Positions 1 through 6,722 of a stretch of 33,557 bases of DNA are shown piece after piece. The translations under genes and the position numbers were made by a program. This DNA comes from Clostridiales bacterium Firm_04 (lineage in GTDB: Bacteria > Bacillota > Clostridia > Oscillospirales > Ruminococcaceae). The notes beneath the pieces are model-generated. The model did not search any database. It had not been told where the DNA came from and saw only the letters and a list, made by a program, of their open reading frames with translations. The DNA is taken from positions 1 to 33,557 of the forward strand of contig LVAJ01000050.1 of the NCBI GenBank assembly GCA_001603005.1. Direction: 5' to 3'. Numbering within the stretch: the first letter of the stretch is position 1; each line of letters starts with the position of its first letter.

Positions 1-16
1 CCGCCCGCCCGCCCGC
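1..16. repeat. tail of a truncated intergenic repeat module
   Basis: The window opens with a run of CCGC units. The same kind of run closes the repeat module that ends near 6912, and a related tail ends near 33498; both of those sit just upstream of a gene promoter. This is probably the end of another copy cut by the window edge. Too short to be sure. Confidence 0.35.
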
Positions 17-88
17 TCTTGTGCAATATAGATAAATTGAACCGGAGAACTGTCACACAAGTTTTACGCAAAATCCGCTGAAAAGATA

Positions 89-117
89 TTGACCTTTTTC
101 CCGCAAACGGATATACT
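89..117 (+). promoter_or_regulatory. sigma-A promoter of acpP
   Basis: TTGACC at 89-94 and TATACT at 112-117 are separated by 17 bp. The start codon lies 72 bp downstream, with GAGAGGAG at 174-181 as the ribosome site. Confidence 0.75.
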
Positions 118-189
118 ATAAACGATGTGACCTGCAGAACAAGCTGCATGTGTGCACAGAACATCACATAACAGAGAGGAGCAGATTAC

Positions 190-423
190 ATGGTATTTGA
201 AAAGCTCAAGGACATCATTCTCGACCAGCTCGATGTGGACGAGGACGAGGTTACAATGGACGCCGATTTCATCGACGATCTTCAGGCAGATTCCCTCGAT
301 ATTACCCTGCTGATGAAGACCATTTCCGAGGAGTTTGACATTGCCGTCGAGGATGACGCTGTGGATAAGATCAGCACCGTCGGCGATGCTGTGGAGTTTA
401 TTGAAGCTTATATCAATGAATGA
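190..423 (+). CDS. acpP: acyl carrier protein
   Basis: Small acidic protein of 77 residues, the normal length of the family. It carries growing acyl chains as thioesters on 4'-phosphopantetheine in type II fatty acid synthesis in the cytoplasm. The attachment serine is Ser35 in the DSLD motif (residues 34-37), after the typical acidic helix I and loop. The ATG at 190 follows a GAGAGGAG ribosome site with 8-bp spacing. The gene appears to be transcribed alone from its own promoter and ends in a hairpin at 428-460; no other fatty acid synthesis gene is adjacent. A specialised ACP cannot be excluded, but nothing in the neighbourhood suggests one. Confidence 0.93.
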   Translation: MVFEKLKDIILDQLDVDEDEVTMDADFIDDLQADSLDITLLMKTISEEFDIAVEDDAVDKISTVGDAVEFIEAYINE

Positions 424-427
424 AAAG

Positions 428-460
428 AAAGGACATATCCGGCTGCCGGATATGTCCTTT
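428..460. terminator. shared convergent terminator (acpP / response regulator)
   Basis: Perfect 15-bp stem (428-442 with 446-460) and a 3-nt loop. Read on the minus strand it is followed by a T-rich run (TTTCTTTTC), so it also suits the convergent regulator gene ending at 505. Confidence 0.8.
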
Positions 461-504
461 CATCTTGCAGGAGAGGTGTTTGCTTCATTGGTTCTGCGGC
501 GCGG

Positions 505-1185
505 TCAGCTCGCGGAGAGCATATAGCCCTTTCTGCGCACCGTCCGCAGCAGCTTTAACGAAAAGCCGTCATCCACCTTTTTCCGCAGATAGTGGATGTA
601 CACCGGTACGATCGCCGAATCCGAAGCGGACTGCGTCACGTTCGTTTCCAGCTCCGCACGCGTGACGGTGCTCTCCGCGCGTGCAGCAAAGTATTCGAGA
701 ATCGCACATTCCTTCGCAGAAAGCGGGATCCGCTTTCCGCCGCGCGTCACGACATGGCGGTTGGTATCAACGGTCAGATCGGCAATGCAGTGCAGTCCTG
801 TCTGCACTGCCGTTGATCGCCGGCGGTAGGTTCGTACCATGCGCCGCACCCGTGCCATGCACTCATCCATGTGGAACGGCCGGAGCAGATAATCATCCGC
901 ACCGCTGTCCAGTGCAAGCACTCTGTCCGCAACAGATCCGCGCGTGCTGATCATCATGACCGGCGTATCCAGCGTGCGCGTGCGCATCTCCCGCAAAACT
1001 GCGACGCCGTCCATATCCGGCAGATTCCATTCCAGCAGCACGGTCTCAAACCGCGGCGATGTCAGCAGCCGCAGCGCATCCGTTCCGCAGGCGACCGCAA
1101 CCGGCGAGAAGCCTTCTGCACACAGCCGCTCACACAGCAGCGAACGCAGAGACTCGTTCGGTTCTATCAGCAATATTTCCATCAT
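505..1185 (-). CDS. orphan OmpR/PhoB-family response regulator with atypical receiver
   Basis: About 226 residues: a receiver domain (roughly 3-115) followed by a winged-helix DNA-binding domain (roughly 130-225, with the VYIHYLRKKVD recognition-helix region and a C-terminal hairpin). The receiver departs from consensus. The phospho-acceptor Asp is Glu52 in LLEWNLPDMDG, the usual N-terminal acidic pair is E8-P9, and the usual KPF lysine is Arg in LLRPF. Glu at the acceptor site often mimics phosphorylation, so constitutive activity is plausible (inference). No histidine kinase gene is nearby. The start at 1185 is chosen because GGGGGG lies 8 nt upstream; an ATG at 1206 is in frame but lies upstream of that ribosome site. 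The leader contains three direct repeats suited to binding by this family. Confidence 0.88.
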   Translation of the reverse strand: MMEILLIEPNESLRSLLCERLCAEGFSPVAVACGTDALRLLTSPRFETVLLEWNLPDMDGVAVLREMRTRTLDTPVMMISTRGSVADRVLALDSGADDYLLRPFHMDECMARVRRMVRTYRRRSTAVQTGLHCIADLTVDTNRHVVTRGGKRIPLSAKECAILEYFAARAESTVTRAELETNVTQSASDSAIVPVYIHYLRKKVDDGFSLKLLRTVRRKGYMLSAS

Positions 1186-1229
1186 AATTCGTACCCCCCA
1201 CTTCATAGGACGGAATTGCCTTTACAGAT

Positions 1230-1273
1230 ACTATACTCCACAAACTTGAAATGAACCTGAAATAAACTGAAAT
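1230..1273 (-). promoter_or_regulatory. three phased ATTTCA direct repeats upstream of a TATAGT -10
   Basis: Read on the minus strand, ATTTCA occurs at 1273-1268, 1263-1258 and 1252-1247, so starts are 10 and 11 bp apart, one helical turn. A candidate -10 TATAGT lies at 1235-1230. No good -35 is seen; the repeats occupy that area. OmpR/PhoB-family proteins bind such direct repeats. Autoregulation is inferred. Confidence 0.5.
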
Positions 1274-1420
1274 AATCAATTTACATTTTGCGGTGCATTG
1301 CGGTATATCCCGCCGGATCCGGCACATAATACATTTGCAGCAGCGGCATCCGCGCCGGACAGCCGTTCCGCTTCCGGTGCCGCCGAAGCTGCAGAAATCC
1401 ACGAAATGAGGAACTGTATC

Positions 1421-1630
1421 ATGTGGGATAAGCTTGCGTTGATTCTGCTGGTCATCGGCGGCATCAACTGGGGGCTTGTCGGCATCTTCGAGCTGGATCT
1501 CGTCGCATGGATGTTCGGCGGTGCCGCATCCGTTGTGAGCAGACTGGTCTATATTCTGGTGGCGCTTTCCGCTGTCTGGTGTATTTCCTTCCTGTTCCGC
1601 GACCGTTCTCCGGTTCGCTCGGAAGCCTGA
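1421..1630 (+). CDS. DUF378-family small membrane protein
   Basis: 69 residues. The first part (WDKLALILLVIGGINWGLVG) is the conserved DUF378 (YuzA-like) segment, a transmembrane helix carrying the GGINWGLVG signature. A second hydrophobic helix follows at about 37-57, and the tail is short and basic. It is an inner-membrane protein of unknown function. The ATG at 1421 is chosen because TGAGGA at 1407-1412 is correctly placed before it; an in-frame ATG at 1406 lacks a ribosome site. The gene is divergent from the response regulator, so the same repeats could in principle influence it. Confidence 0.82.
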   Translation: MWDKLALILLVIGGINWGLVGIFELDLVAWMFGGAASVVSRLVYILVALSAVWCISFLFRDRSPVRSEA

Positions 1631-1648
1631 TCCGCCCCCGCAGGATCG

Positions 1649-1685
1649 CCCCGTCCGCGCTTTTCTGCGGACGGGGTTTTCCTTG
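1649..1685 (+). terminator. rho-independent terminator after the DUF378 gene
   Basis: 10-bp G+C-rich stem CCCCGTCCGC (1649-1658) / GCGGACGGGG (1667-1676), followed by TTTTCCTTGTTT. Confidence 0.85.
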
Positions 1686-1886
1686 TTTCTGCGCGGATGC
1701 GATTTGGAATAGAGAAATCTGCCCCTTGAAAGGTCGGTACTGATATAGAAGTTTTGCCCCGAAGCATTTCAAAAGGCTTCGAGGCATTGTATTTTATACG
1801 GTTCATAAGATAAATCAGAATTTGTCGGCAGAAACCACACCCAATAAACGCCCCAAAAAATCAAGGCGCACTTCTCCCCACGAAAC

Positions 1887-1961
1887 GGGGGTGACAACCC
1901 AAGGGGACAGGGGGAAACTCGCAAGCTCGCATTCCCCCTATCCCCTTAGGTTTTCGCCCCC
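1887..1961 (+). repeat. long-hairpin intergenic repeat, copy A
   Basis: An imperfect hairpin: GGGGG at 1887-1891 pairs with CCCCC at 1957-1961, the constant motif ACAACCCAAG faces CTTAGGTTTT, and an inner stem AGGGGGAA pairs with TTCCCCCT. The 3' flank has the constant CTTTCCT. The stem sequence differs from copies B-D but pairing is kept. Confidence 0.75.
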
Positions 1962-2053
1962 GAGCCCCCGCTTTCCTGATCCCTTAACCCCCTATGCTCC
2001 GCTAAACTTCAGTTGAACGCATTTAGAGAGGGTGAGAGATAAGGAAAGAGAGC

Positions 2054-2131
2054 GCGAGAGAAAACCTTAAGAGGGAGGGGGAGACCTGAGCGCAGCGAAG
2101 ACTTCCCCTTCCTCTTGTGGTTGTCTCTCGC
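2054..2131 (-). repeat. long-hairpin intergenic repeat, copy B (inverted)
   Basis: Same element on the minus strand, facing copy A. The outer stem is GCGAGAG (2131-2125) / CTCTCGC (2060-2054). The constant motifs are ACAACCACAAG and CTTAAGGTTTT, each with one extra A on opposite strands, and the loop is close to those of copies C and D. The upstream flank GCTGGGCGCGGGGCGC is shared with copy C. Confidence 0.75.
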
Positions 2132-2207
2132 ATTTGCGCCCCGCGCCCAGCGAAAATAAACGATAGGACACCAGATAAAGAGAAGATGACAAAAACAATC
2201 TGCTTCT

Positions 2208-2329
2208 AAATTCCGATTTACAGCAATAAGCTGCCGGAAACAAGTGCACTGAAAGACGTGCATAACGCTTCCAGAAAGCTTTAGATCAATGGAGGCGGGC
2301 ACTGCCCGCTGCCCGCAAATTCCGATTTA
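2208..2329 (+). repeat. 13-bp direct repeats flanking a 96-bp segment
   Basis: AAATTCCGATTTA occurs at 2208-2220 and again at 2317-2329. The enclosed segment ends with the GCGGGCACTGCCCGC palindrome of the intergenic module (starting near 2296). This could be a target duplication or a recombination scar. Confidence 0.45.
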
Positions 2330-2387
2330 TGTTCGTAACAATTATAGCATAAATTATCGCATAACATTGCTGCACTGTCAATAGAAA

Positions 2388-2428
2388 CGCCATAGTACTT
2401 CTGACTGAATATCAGAAATACTATGGCG
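2388..2428. other. orphan 41-nt hairpin
   Basis: CGCCATAGTA (2388-2397) pairs with TACTATGGCG (2419-2428), and inside it TTCTGA (2399-2404) pairs with TCAGAA (2412-2417). It is not next to any gene end. It may be a terminator relic, a protein-binding palindrome or a mobile-element end. Confidence 0.5.
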
Positions 2429-2512
2429 AAAAACTTCTATATCAGCGCAGTACTAAAAAGGGGGGCTCTTTCTCCAAGCCTCTTTCAGCCCGATATTGAA
2501 CGCCGGGGTGTT

Positions 2513-2577
2513 CCGCTCACTGCGTTGAGCGGCTTAGGGCTCCGTCCTAAGAACCCGCGAACTTTTGGAAAAGTTCG
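2513..2577. repeat. three consecutive hairpins
   Basis: Back-to-back inverted repeats: CCGCTCA/TGAGCGG (2513-2532), CTTAGG/CCTAAG (2533-2551) and CGAACTTTT/AAAAGTTCG (2558-2577). The last is followed by ATCAAAACTTTATT. From memory, similar GC-loop hairpin strings are common between genes in Clostridia, but this was not searched. Confidence 0.5.
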
Positions 2578-2701
2578 ATCAAAACTTTATTACCTGTACG
2601 CGCCGGATGCGTTCGGTGACAGGATACGACAAAATCTCTTTTACGATATGCCCAAATTTTAAGACAAGATTCGTACACATTGCCAAAAAGTGACTTGACA
2701 C

Positions 2702-2730
2702 TTGCGTTTTTCAGCAAAATATGGTATACT
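2702..2730 (+). promoter_or_regulatory. promoter of the mutarotase gene
   Basis: TTGCGT (2702-2707), a 17-bp spacer, and an extended -10 TGGTATACT with TATACT at 2725-2730. A TTGACA at 2695-2700 is also present but is 24 bp from the -10. Confidence 0.7.
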
Positions 2731-2794
2731 AAATTGAATGAATTTCTAGGATTTTGTTCCGCACGGAACAGTCAAAAGGGAGGATATCTGTATC

Positions 2795-3799
2795 ATGAAT
2801 ACGACACAGCAGACAGTTTTGAACGGAACGCCCTGCATTATGCTTTCTGCCGGCGGCTATGAGGCTTATATCGCCTACGAGATCGGCTCCAATGTCATCC
2901 GGCTGCGCGACGTGAAAAACAATATTGATGTCTTCCGCTTCTCTCCGGATAATACGCCGGAAACGCTGATGCAGTCGCCGGAAGTCTGGGGACTCCCGAC
3001 ACTCTATCTCCCGAACCGCTTTGCTGACGGCGTCCTCAGAACCTCCGATGCTGTCTATCAGCTGCCGGTCAATGAAGCGGCACCCTATCACAACCATATC
3101 CACGGATTCCTGCACAAGCGCGTCCATACCGTCATCTCGCACCATGCCGACGAAAACTGCGCTGTGCTCCGTACATCCTATGACTACGACGAGAAGGATC
3201 CGTTCTTCCAGTATCTCCCGCTGCGCTTCCGCGTCGAACTGACCTTTACGCTCAGCGAATACGGGCTCGAGCACAAGATCGCTCTCATCAATCTTTCCGA
3301 AAAGGCACTGCCCGTTTCCGTCGCGACGCACACCACCATTCAGGCGCCGTTCCTCGACGGTGCAAAGCCCGAAGATATGCGGCTGACCGTGCCGATCGGC
3401 AAGCGCTGCGAGCTCAATGAGCGCTGCCTGCCGACAGAGCGTCTGCTTGACCTCAAGCTCTCCGATCTGGAATACAAAAACGGCACCAAATGCCCTGTGC
3501 TCCAGAACCTCGATAACGACATGTATCAGGCGGAATCCGGCAAGCTGGACGGACAGGACTTCTACGGCGCGATCGTTGAGGACGAGCCTTCCGGCAGAAA
3601 GATCTGCTATGAGGTCTCGCCGGAATACAAGTTCTGGATCATCTGGAACGACAAGGGCTTCAACGGCTACTTCTGCCCCGAGCCCATGACCGCGATGATC
3701 GACGCGCCGAACCTCGGACTGCCTGCCGATGTCACCGGCTATCAGGAATTGAAGCCGCACGGCGTCTTTGAGGCGAATCAGCGGTTCTTTACCGTGTAA
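2795..3799 (+). CDS. aldose 1-epimerase family protein (galactose mutarotase-like)
   Basis: 334 residues, normal for the family, with no signal peptide. Family marks are LPNRFADG (residues 72-79), HNHIHGF with the catalytic-type His103-Gly104, a second His in ATHTTIQAPF, and the CPEPMTAMIDAPN block whose Glu296 fits the catalytic base. Members interconvert alpha and beta anomers of hexoses in the cytoplasm; the exact sugar is not clear from sequence. The ATG at 2795 follows AGGGAGG at about 2778-2783. It is monocistronic, with its own promoter and a terminator shared with the convergent cohesin-like gene. In a cellulose degrader it may serve use of released sugars (inference). Confidence 0.88.
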   Translation: MNTTQQTVLNGTPCIMLSAGGYEAYIAYEIGSNVIRLRDVKNNIDVFRFSPDNTPETLMQSPEVWGLPTLYLPNRFADGVLRTSDAVYQLPVNEAAPYHNHIHGFLHKRVHTVISHHADENCAVLRTSYDYDEKDPFFQYLPLRFRVELTFTLSEYGLEHKIALINLSEKALPVSVATHTTIQAPFLDGAKPEDMRLTVPIGKRCELNERCLPTERLLDLKLSDLEYKNGTKCPVLQNLDNDMYQAESGKLDGQDFYGAIVEDEPSGRKICYEVSPEYKFWIIWNDKGFNGYFCPEPMTAMIDAPNLGLPADVTGYQELKPHGVFEANQRFFTV

Positions 3800-3817
3800 A
3801 AAATCATCATAACAGCA

Positions 3818-3850
3818 AAAGACCTGACACCGAACGTGTCAGGTCTTTCT
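3818..3850. terminator. shared convergent terminator (mutarotase / cohesin-like gene)
   Basis: 13-bp perfect stem AAAGACCTGACAC (3818-3830) / GTGTCAGGTCTTT (3836-3848) with a 5-nt loop, flanked by A-rich and T-rich bases so that it can work on both strands. Confidence 0.85.
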
Positions 3851-3868
3851 TGATCTGTTGAATCAGCG

Positions 3869-5482
3869 TTACGGAATCACGACGATATCCAAAGGAATGA
3901 AGTTCTGAATCGTCTGATCCGGAAGATTGCCGGGCTCATCCTGCGCACCGCCGCCAAGCTGTCCGTCATACGGGTAGATCCGATAAGTGCCGCATTCCTC
4001 CGGCATATCAAAGTAGAGCGTGCAGAGTACGCCTTCTTCTGCGATGACGGCATCTGTCTGCGTTTCTCCGTTATGGAAGACCGTCGGAAGTCCGTCACTG
4101 TCGTATCCGAAGCTGCGGTAGTTATTGAAGATCACATACATCTTACTGCCGATCGAAACAGAGCTTTTCAGCAGCGGCGCATTTTCCAGCAGCGTGCCCT
4201 CCACACTGATGCCGAGTCGGTCATCTTCTGATGCGGTCGTGTTGTCCATCGTATCACGATTGAACAGCAGCGGCTGCAATGCAGGATCGTAGTCGAATGA
4301 CAAGAATCCGGAAATGAACGGATCATTGCCCTTGACGCGCAGTTTGACCGGCACATGTTTCTCGCCGGCGTGTGCAGTGACCGGCTCGAAATAAACGGTC
4401 GGACCGTCCAGCGTCTCCGGATCAACCAGATATCCGGACGATGCTGTTTCATCCGCATCTACAATGATCTCTGCTCCGCGTACCGTACAGGCACAATCTT
4501 CTCCGTTTTTTTCTGCAAAAGAAGCACGGCTGGGGAGCACGGTTGTGGTACCGTCCTCATTCACCACATAAGAAGAATCCCGGTTGCTGTAAGGACAAAT
4601 CTCATAGGTGCCCGGCGTCGAGGGTGCAATCAGCGTGAACTCTGCCAGTGCTGCACCGTCCGGAGCCTTTGTGCTGCCGTCACCGTTTCCGGAGATCACA
4701 AGGATCTGGTCATCATTGTTTACAGCATCAAACTGACCGTATGCATGCACGCTGCCCTCGTAATGCTGCAAATTTGTCCGGGACAGTAAATCGTTCTTCG
4801 AGATGTTATATTCGACCATGAATCCGGAAACGCCCGGATCGTTCTGTACCGTCAGCCGCACATTGTATTGCTCGCCGGGTTTGACATGCCAGACTGACTT
4901 TCCGCCGGTCGTTTCATACGGTTTATCTGCCGGAACAAGCGCATACTCGATCACACTGCTTTTCGGCGCGGGGGATGTGGTCTGCGCAGATGTCCCTGTT
5001 CCGGTACCGGCATCATTCTGTGCGGCAGATGCCGTCTGTCCGGCTGCCGGCTTTTCTGCTGTCTGCTTTTCTGCTGTCTGCGATACTGCCGCCGTTTTCG
5101 TTGTCTTCTGCGTGCTGCTCTGCGCCGCTGCGGATGTCGTCTTTGCGGTTGTTGCGGTCAGCCTAACGGTCTCTGCCGCCGCGGAAAGCGATGTTCCGGT
5201 CACGGCAGCAGTCGTTTCCGGCAGGTCATCCGCCTCGGCGACCGACAGCTCGTCGTTCGCTGCGGAAAGCAGCTCCTCACGCGCTTTGTTTTGCGCATAC
5301 AGATAACCGCCGATACCGATGTTCAGCGCAAGCAATGCCGCTGCGACTGCGGAGCCTGTGATCATGCCGCGTTTTGTCATATGAATTTTTGGCTGCAATG
5401 CCATTTTCAGCACCTCCTCTTTGCAGGCGGGATCCTGCTCCAGCCGATCCGTCACGCTGCAATACTGCTGTATCCGTTTCAT
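3869..5482 (-). CDS. membrane-anchored protein with two cohesin-like domains, ECF sigma partner
   Basis: 537 residues. A short N-terminal cytoplasmic part (1-40, CSVTDRLEQDPACKEEVLKMA) is followed by one transmembrane helix (about 41-63), a Thr/Ala/Lys-rich linker (about 85-175) and two domains resembling cohesins. Domain 1 spans about 196-345 (VKPGEQYNVRLTVQNDPGVS at its start, ALAEFTLIAPSTPGTY later). Domain 2 spans about 362-537 (AGEKHVPVKLRVKGNDP, then GFLSFDYDPALQPLLF). Cohesins bind dockerins in cellulosomes. The ATG overlaps the stop of the upstream ECF sigma gene as ATGA, the usual arrangement of a sigma factor with its anti-sigma partner. I infer an anti-sigma factor with an extracellular sensing part made of cohesin-like domains. 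The cohesin assignment rests on motif pattern alone; a carbohydrate-binding or generic beta-sandwich fold is the alternative. Confidence 0.75.
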   Translation of the reverse strand: MKRIQQYCSVTDRLEQDPACKEEVLKMALQPKIHMTKRGMITGSAVAAALLALNIGIGGYLYAQNKAREELLSAANDELSVAEADDLPETTAAVTGTSLSAAAETVRLTATTAKTTSAAAQSSTQKTTKTAAVSQTAEKQTAEKPAAGQTASAAQNDAGTGTGTSAQTTSPAPKSSVIEYALVPADKPYETTGGKSVWHVKPGEQYNVRLTVQNDPGVSGFMVEYNISKNDLLSRTNLQHYEGSVHAYGQFDAVNNDDQILVISGNGDGSTKAPDGAALAEFTLIAPSTPGTYEICPYSNRDSSYVVNEDGTTTVLPSRASFAEKNGEDCACTVRGAEIIVDADETASSGYLVDPETLDGPTVYFEPVTAHAGEKHVPVKLRVKGNDPFISGFLSFDYDPALQPLLFNRDTMDNTTASEDDRLGISVEGTLLENAPLLKSSVSIGSKMYVIFNNYRSFGYDSDGLPTVFHNGETQTDAVIAEEGVLCTLYFDMPEECGTYRIYPYDGQLGGGAQDEPGNLPDQTIQNFIPLDIVVIP

Positions 5483-5952
5483 ATTTCAAACTCCTCTCCA
5501 AGCACTTTTTTCAGCATCGCCCTTGCGCGGGAAAGCTGCGTCCGCACCGCCGTTTCCGAACGTCCGGTGATCTGCGCGATCTCCGCGGTCGAATAGCCCT
5601 CGTAATAAAACAGATGAATCACTGAACGGTATTTCGCGGGCAGATCCATGACGGCATGATAGACCTCATGCTCCTCCGGCGATTCAAAGACCAGTGCGGC
5701 TTCCTCCAGCGGAACCTCGTTCCGGCGCCGGAAGATCCGCAGCAGATCCTTCGCCTGATTGATCGTCACCCGCATCATCCATGCGGTCTCATGCCGCTCG
5801 CTCTCAAAGGTCTTGCTGCATCCAAAGCGTTTGAGAAAAACCTCCGAGGTGATATCCTCCGCGTCCGCGCGGTTTTTGCAGTATGCAAATGCCATTCGGT
5901 AGACTGATGCATGAAATTTGTCGTAGATCTGCTCCATTTCCCTCGCTTCCAC
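5479..5952 (-). CDS. ECF sigma factor (sigma-70 family), cohesin-partnered
   Basis: 157 residues with region 2 (about 9-45, VYRMAFAYCKNRADAEDITSE) and region 4 (about 101-153, DLPAKYRSVIHLFYYEGYST followed by AEIAQITGRSETAVRTQLSR). It directs RNA polymerase to a specific promoter set. The gene overlaps the cohesin-like membrane protein by 4 bp, implying coupled translation. The start is GTG at 5952, with GGAGGTGA some 12-13 nt upstream; an internal ATG at 5937 preceded by GAGGG is a possible alternative. Upstream on the same strand is an ECF-type promoter (TGCAAC, 17 bp, CGTATA) that suggests autoregulation. Targets may include cellulosome genes; that is inference. Confidence 0.92.
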   Translation of the reverse strand: MEAREMEQIYDKFHASVYRMAFAYCKNRADAEDITSEVFLKRFGCSKTFESERHETAWMMRVTINQAKDLLRIFRRRNEVPLEEAALVFESPEEHEVYHAVMDLPAKYRSVIHLFYYEGYSTAEIAQITGRSETAVRTQLSRARAMLKKVLGEEFEI

Positions 5953-6006
5953 GGATTCCTGTTCACCTCCGGTATCATAATTGCGCGCGTTCTCATCAGC
6001 TGATCG

Positions 6007-6026
6007 GAAATGCTTTTTCGCATTTC
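6007..6026 (-). other. inverted repeat in the ECF sigma leader
   Basis: GAAATGC / GCATTTC with a 6-nt loop lies between the predicted -10 (6038-6033) and the start codon of the cohesin-linked sigma factor. It may be an RNA hairpin in the leader or an operator. Confidence 0.45.
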
Positions 6027-6032
6027 ACTCTG

Positions 6033-6061
6033 TATACGTTTCAGGCAGGCGGATTGTTGCA
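6033..6061 (-). promoter_or_regulatory. predicted ECF-type promoter of the sigma/cohesin-like operon
   Basis: On the minus strand TGCAAC (6061-6056) is followed after 17 bp by CGTATA (6038-6033). AAC plus CGT at this distance is the usual ECF sigma signature, and no good TTGACA/TATAAT pair is seen nearby. Self-recognition is inferred. Confidence 0.5.
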
Positions 6062-6290
6062 GCATGGCGCAAAAATTTTTGTTGTCTCTATTTTACCGCG
6101 AGTTCAGGGCGTTGTCAAATGCTTTGCGCGGTCACGATCTGCGTTTCGCTTTCAGTGGGGTTGTCTGCTTGTATGTTATATTTGTATGTCCGATTTGTGT
6201 ATGTCCGAGTGCATATCGGGATGCATGTCCTGAAAGAAGTATCCGCTTCGCAGATGCTATTGAGAATGGGACAAGCTGCCCCTTTGTTTT

Positions 6291-6472
6291 TCACTATTCA
6301 TTCTTCACTATTCACCATTCACTTGATTTCTTGGGCGCAGTTGCCTATGAGAAGCCGCCCCGCGGCGTGTACTGCGAATGCTGGGTGAGCCACGCTGCCG
6401 CACTCCGGAGGAAATCGGCAGCGGGCACTGCCCGCCGGGGGCTCCCCGCAACTATTCACGATTCACTTTATG
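6291..6472 (+). repeat. ATTCACTATTCA segments plus GC-rich module (copy 1)
   Basis: Tandem-like TTCACTATTCA/TTCACCATTCAC words (6291-6325) are followed by a module starting ATGAGAAGCCGC (about 6347), containing GCGAATGCTGGG and ending in GCGGGCACTGCCCGC plus CGGGGGCTCCCCG (to 6449). A short second run of ATTCAC words follows to 6472. The same order recurs at 6723-6912 and 33291-33498. Confidence 0.75.
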
Positions 6473-6548
6473 GTCATGCAGGGCGCTTTCGTTGCTTGTT
6501 CTTGATCTTGTGTCCGACGTTCAATTTGGCTGGGCGCGGGGCGCGAAT

Positions 6549-6626
6549 GCGAGAGGGACAACCCAAGAAAGAGGGAAGTCGTCGCTGCGCTCCGGTCTCC
6601 CCTCTCTCTTAGGTTTTCCCTCTCGC
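6549..6626 (+). repeat. long-hairpin intergenic repeat, copy C
   Basis: The outer stem GCGAGAGGGA (6549-6558) pairs perfectly with TCCCTCTCGC (6617-6626). The constant motif ACAACCCAAG faces CTTAGGTTTT, the inner stem is GAGGGAAG / CTCCCCTC, and the loop is GTCGTCGCTGCGCTCCGGT-like. It is followed by CTTTCCTCACTCTCTCC. Confidence 0.78.
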
Positions 6627-6722
6627 GCTCTCTCTTTCCTCACTCTCTCCTCTCTATGTGCGCGCCGCTGTCGTTGTGTGTTCTTTGGGCTAAGCCGCTT
6701 GTTTCGCTTTCGTTTCATGTAG

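Larger units (their letters stand above)
1686..2694. other. gene-free 1-kb interval made of structured repeats
   Basis: No reading frame here has a convincing ribosome site or recognisable product. The interval holds two convergent copies of the long hairpin repeat (1887-1961 and 2054-2131), a fragment of the GC-rich module near 2291-2316, a 13-bp direct repeat (2208-2220 and 2317-2329), a 41-nt orphan hairpin (2388-2428) and three consecutive hairpins (2513-2577). Confidence 0.7.

Noticed and set aside
2695..2730. TTGACA at 2695 as the -35 of the mutarotase promoter
   Set aside because: It is 24 bp from TATACT; TTGCGT at 2702 gives a 17-bp spacer, the same pair as in the darA promoter.
6010..6722. 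Frames of 114-200 codons across the repeat block
   Set aside because: They read through intergenic repeats, change frame between copies and lack ribosome sites.
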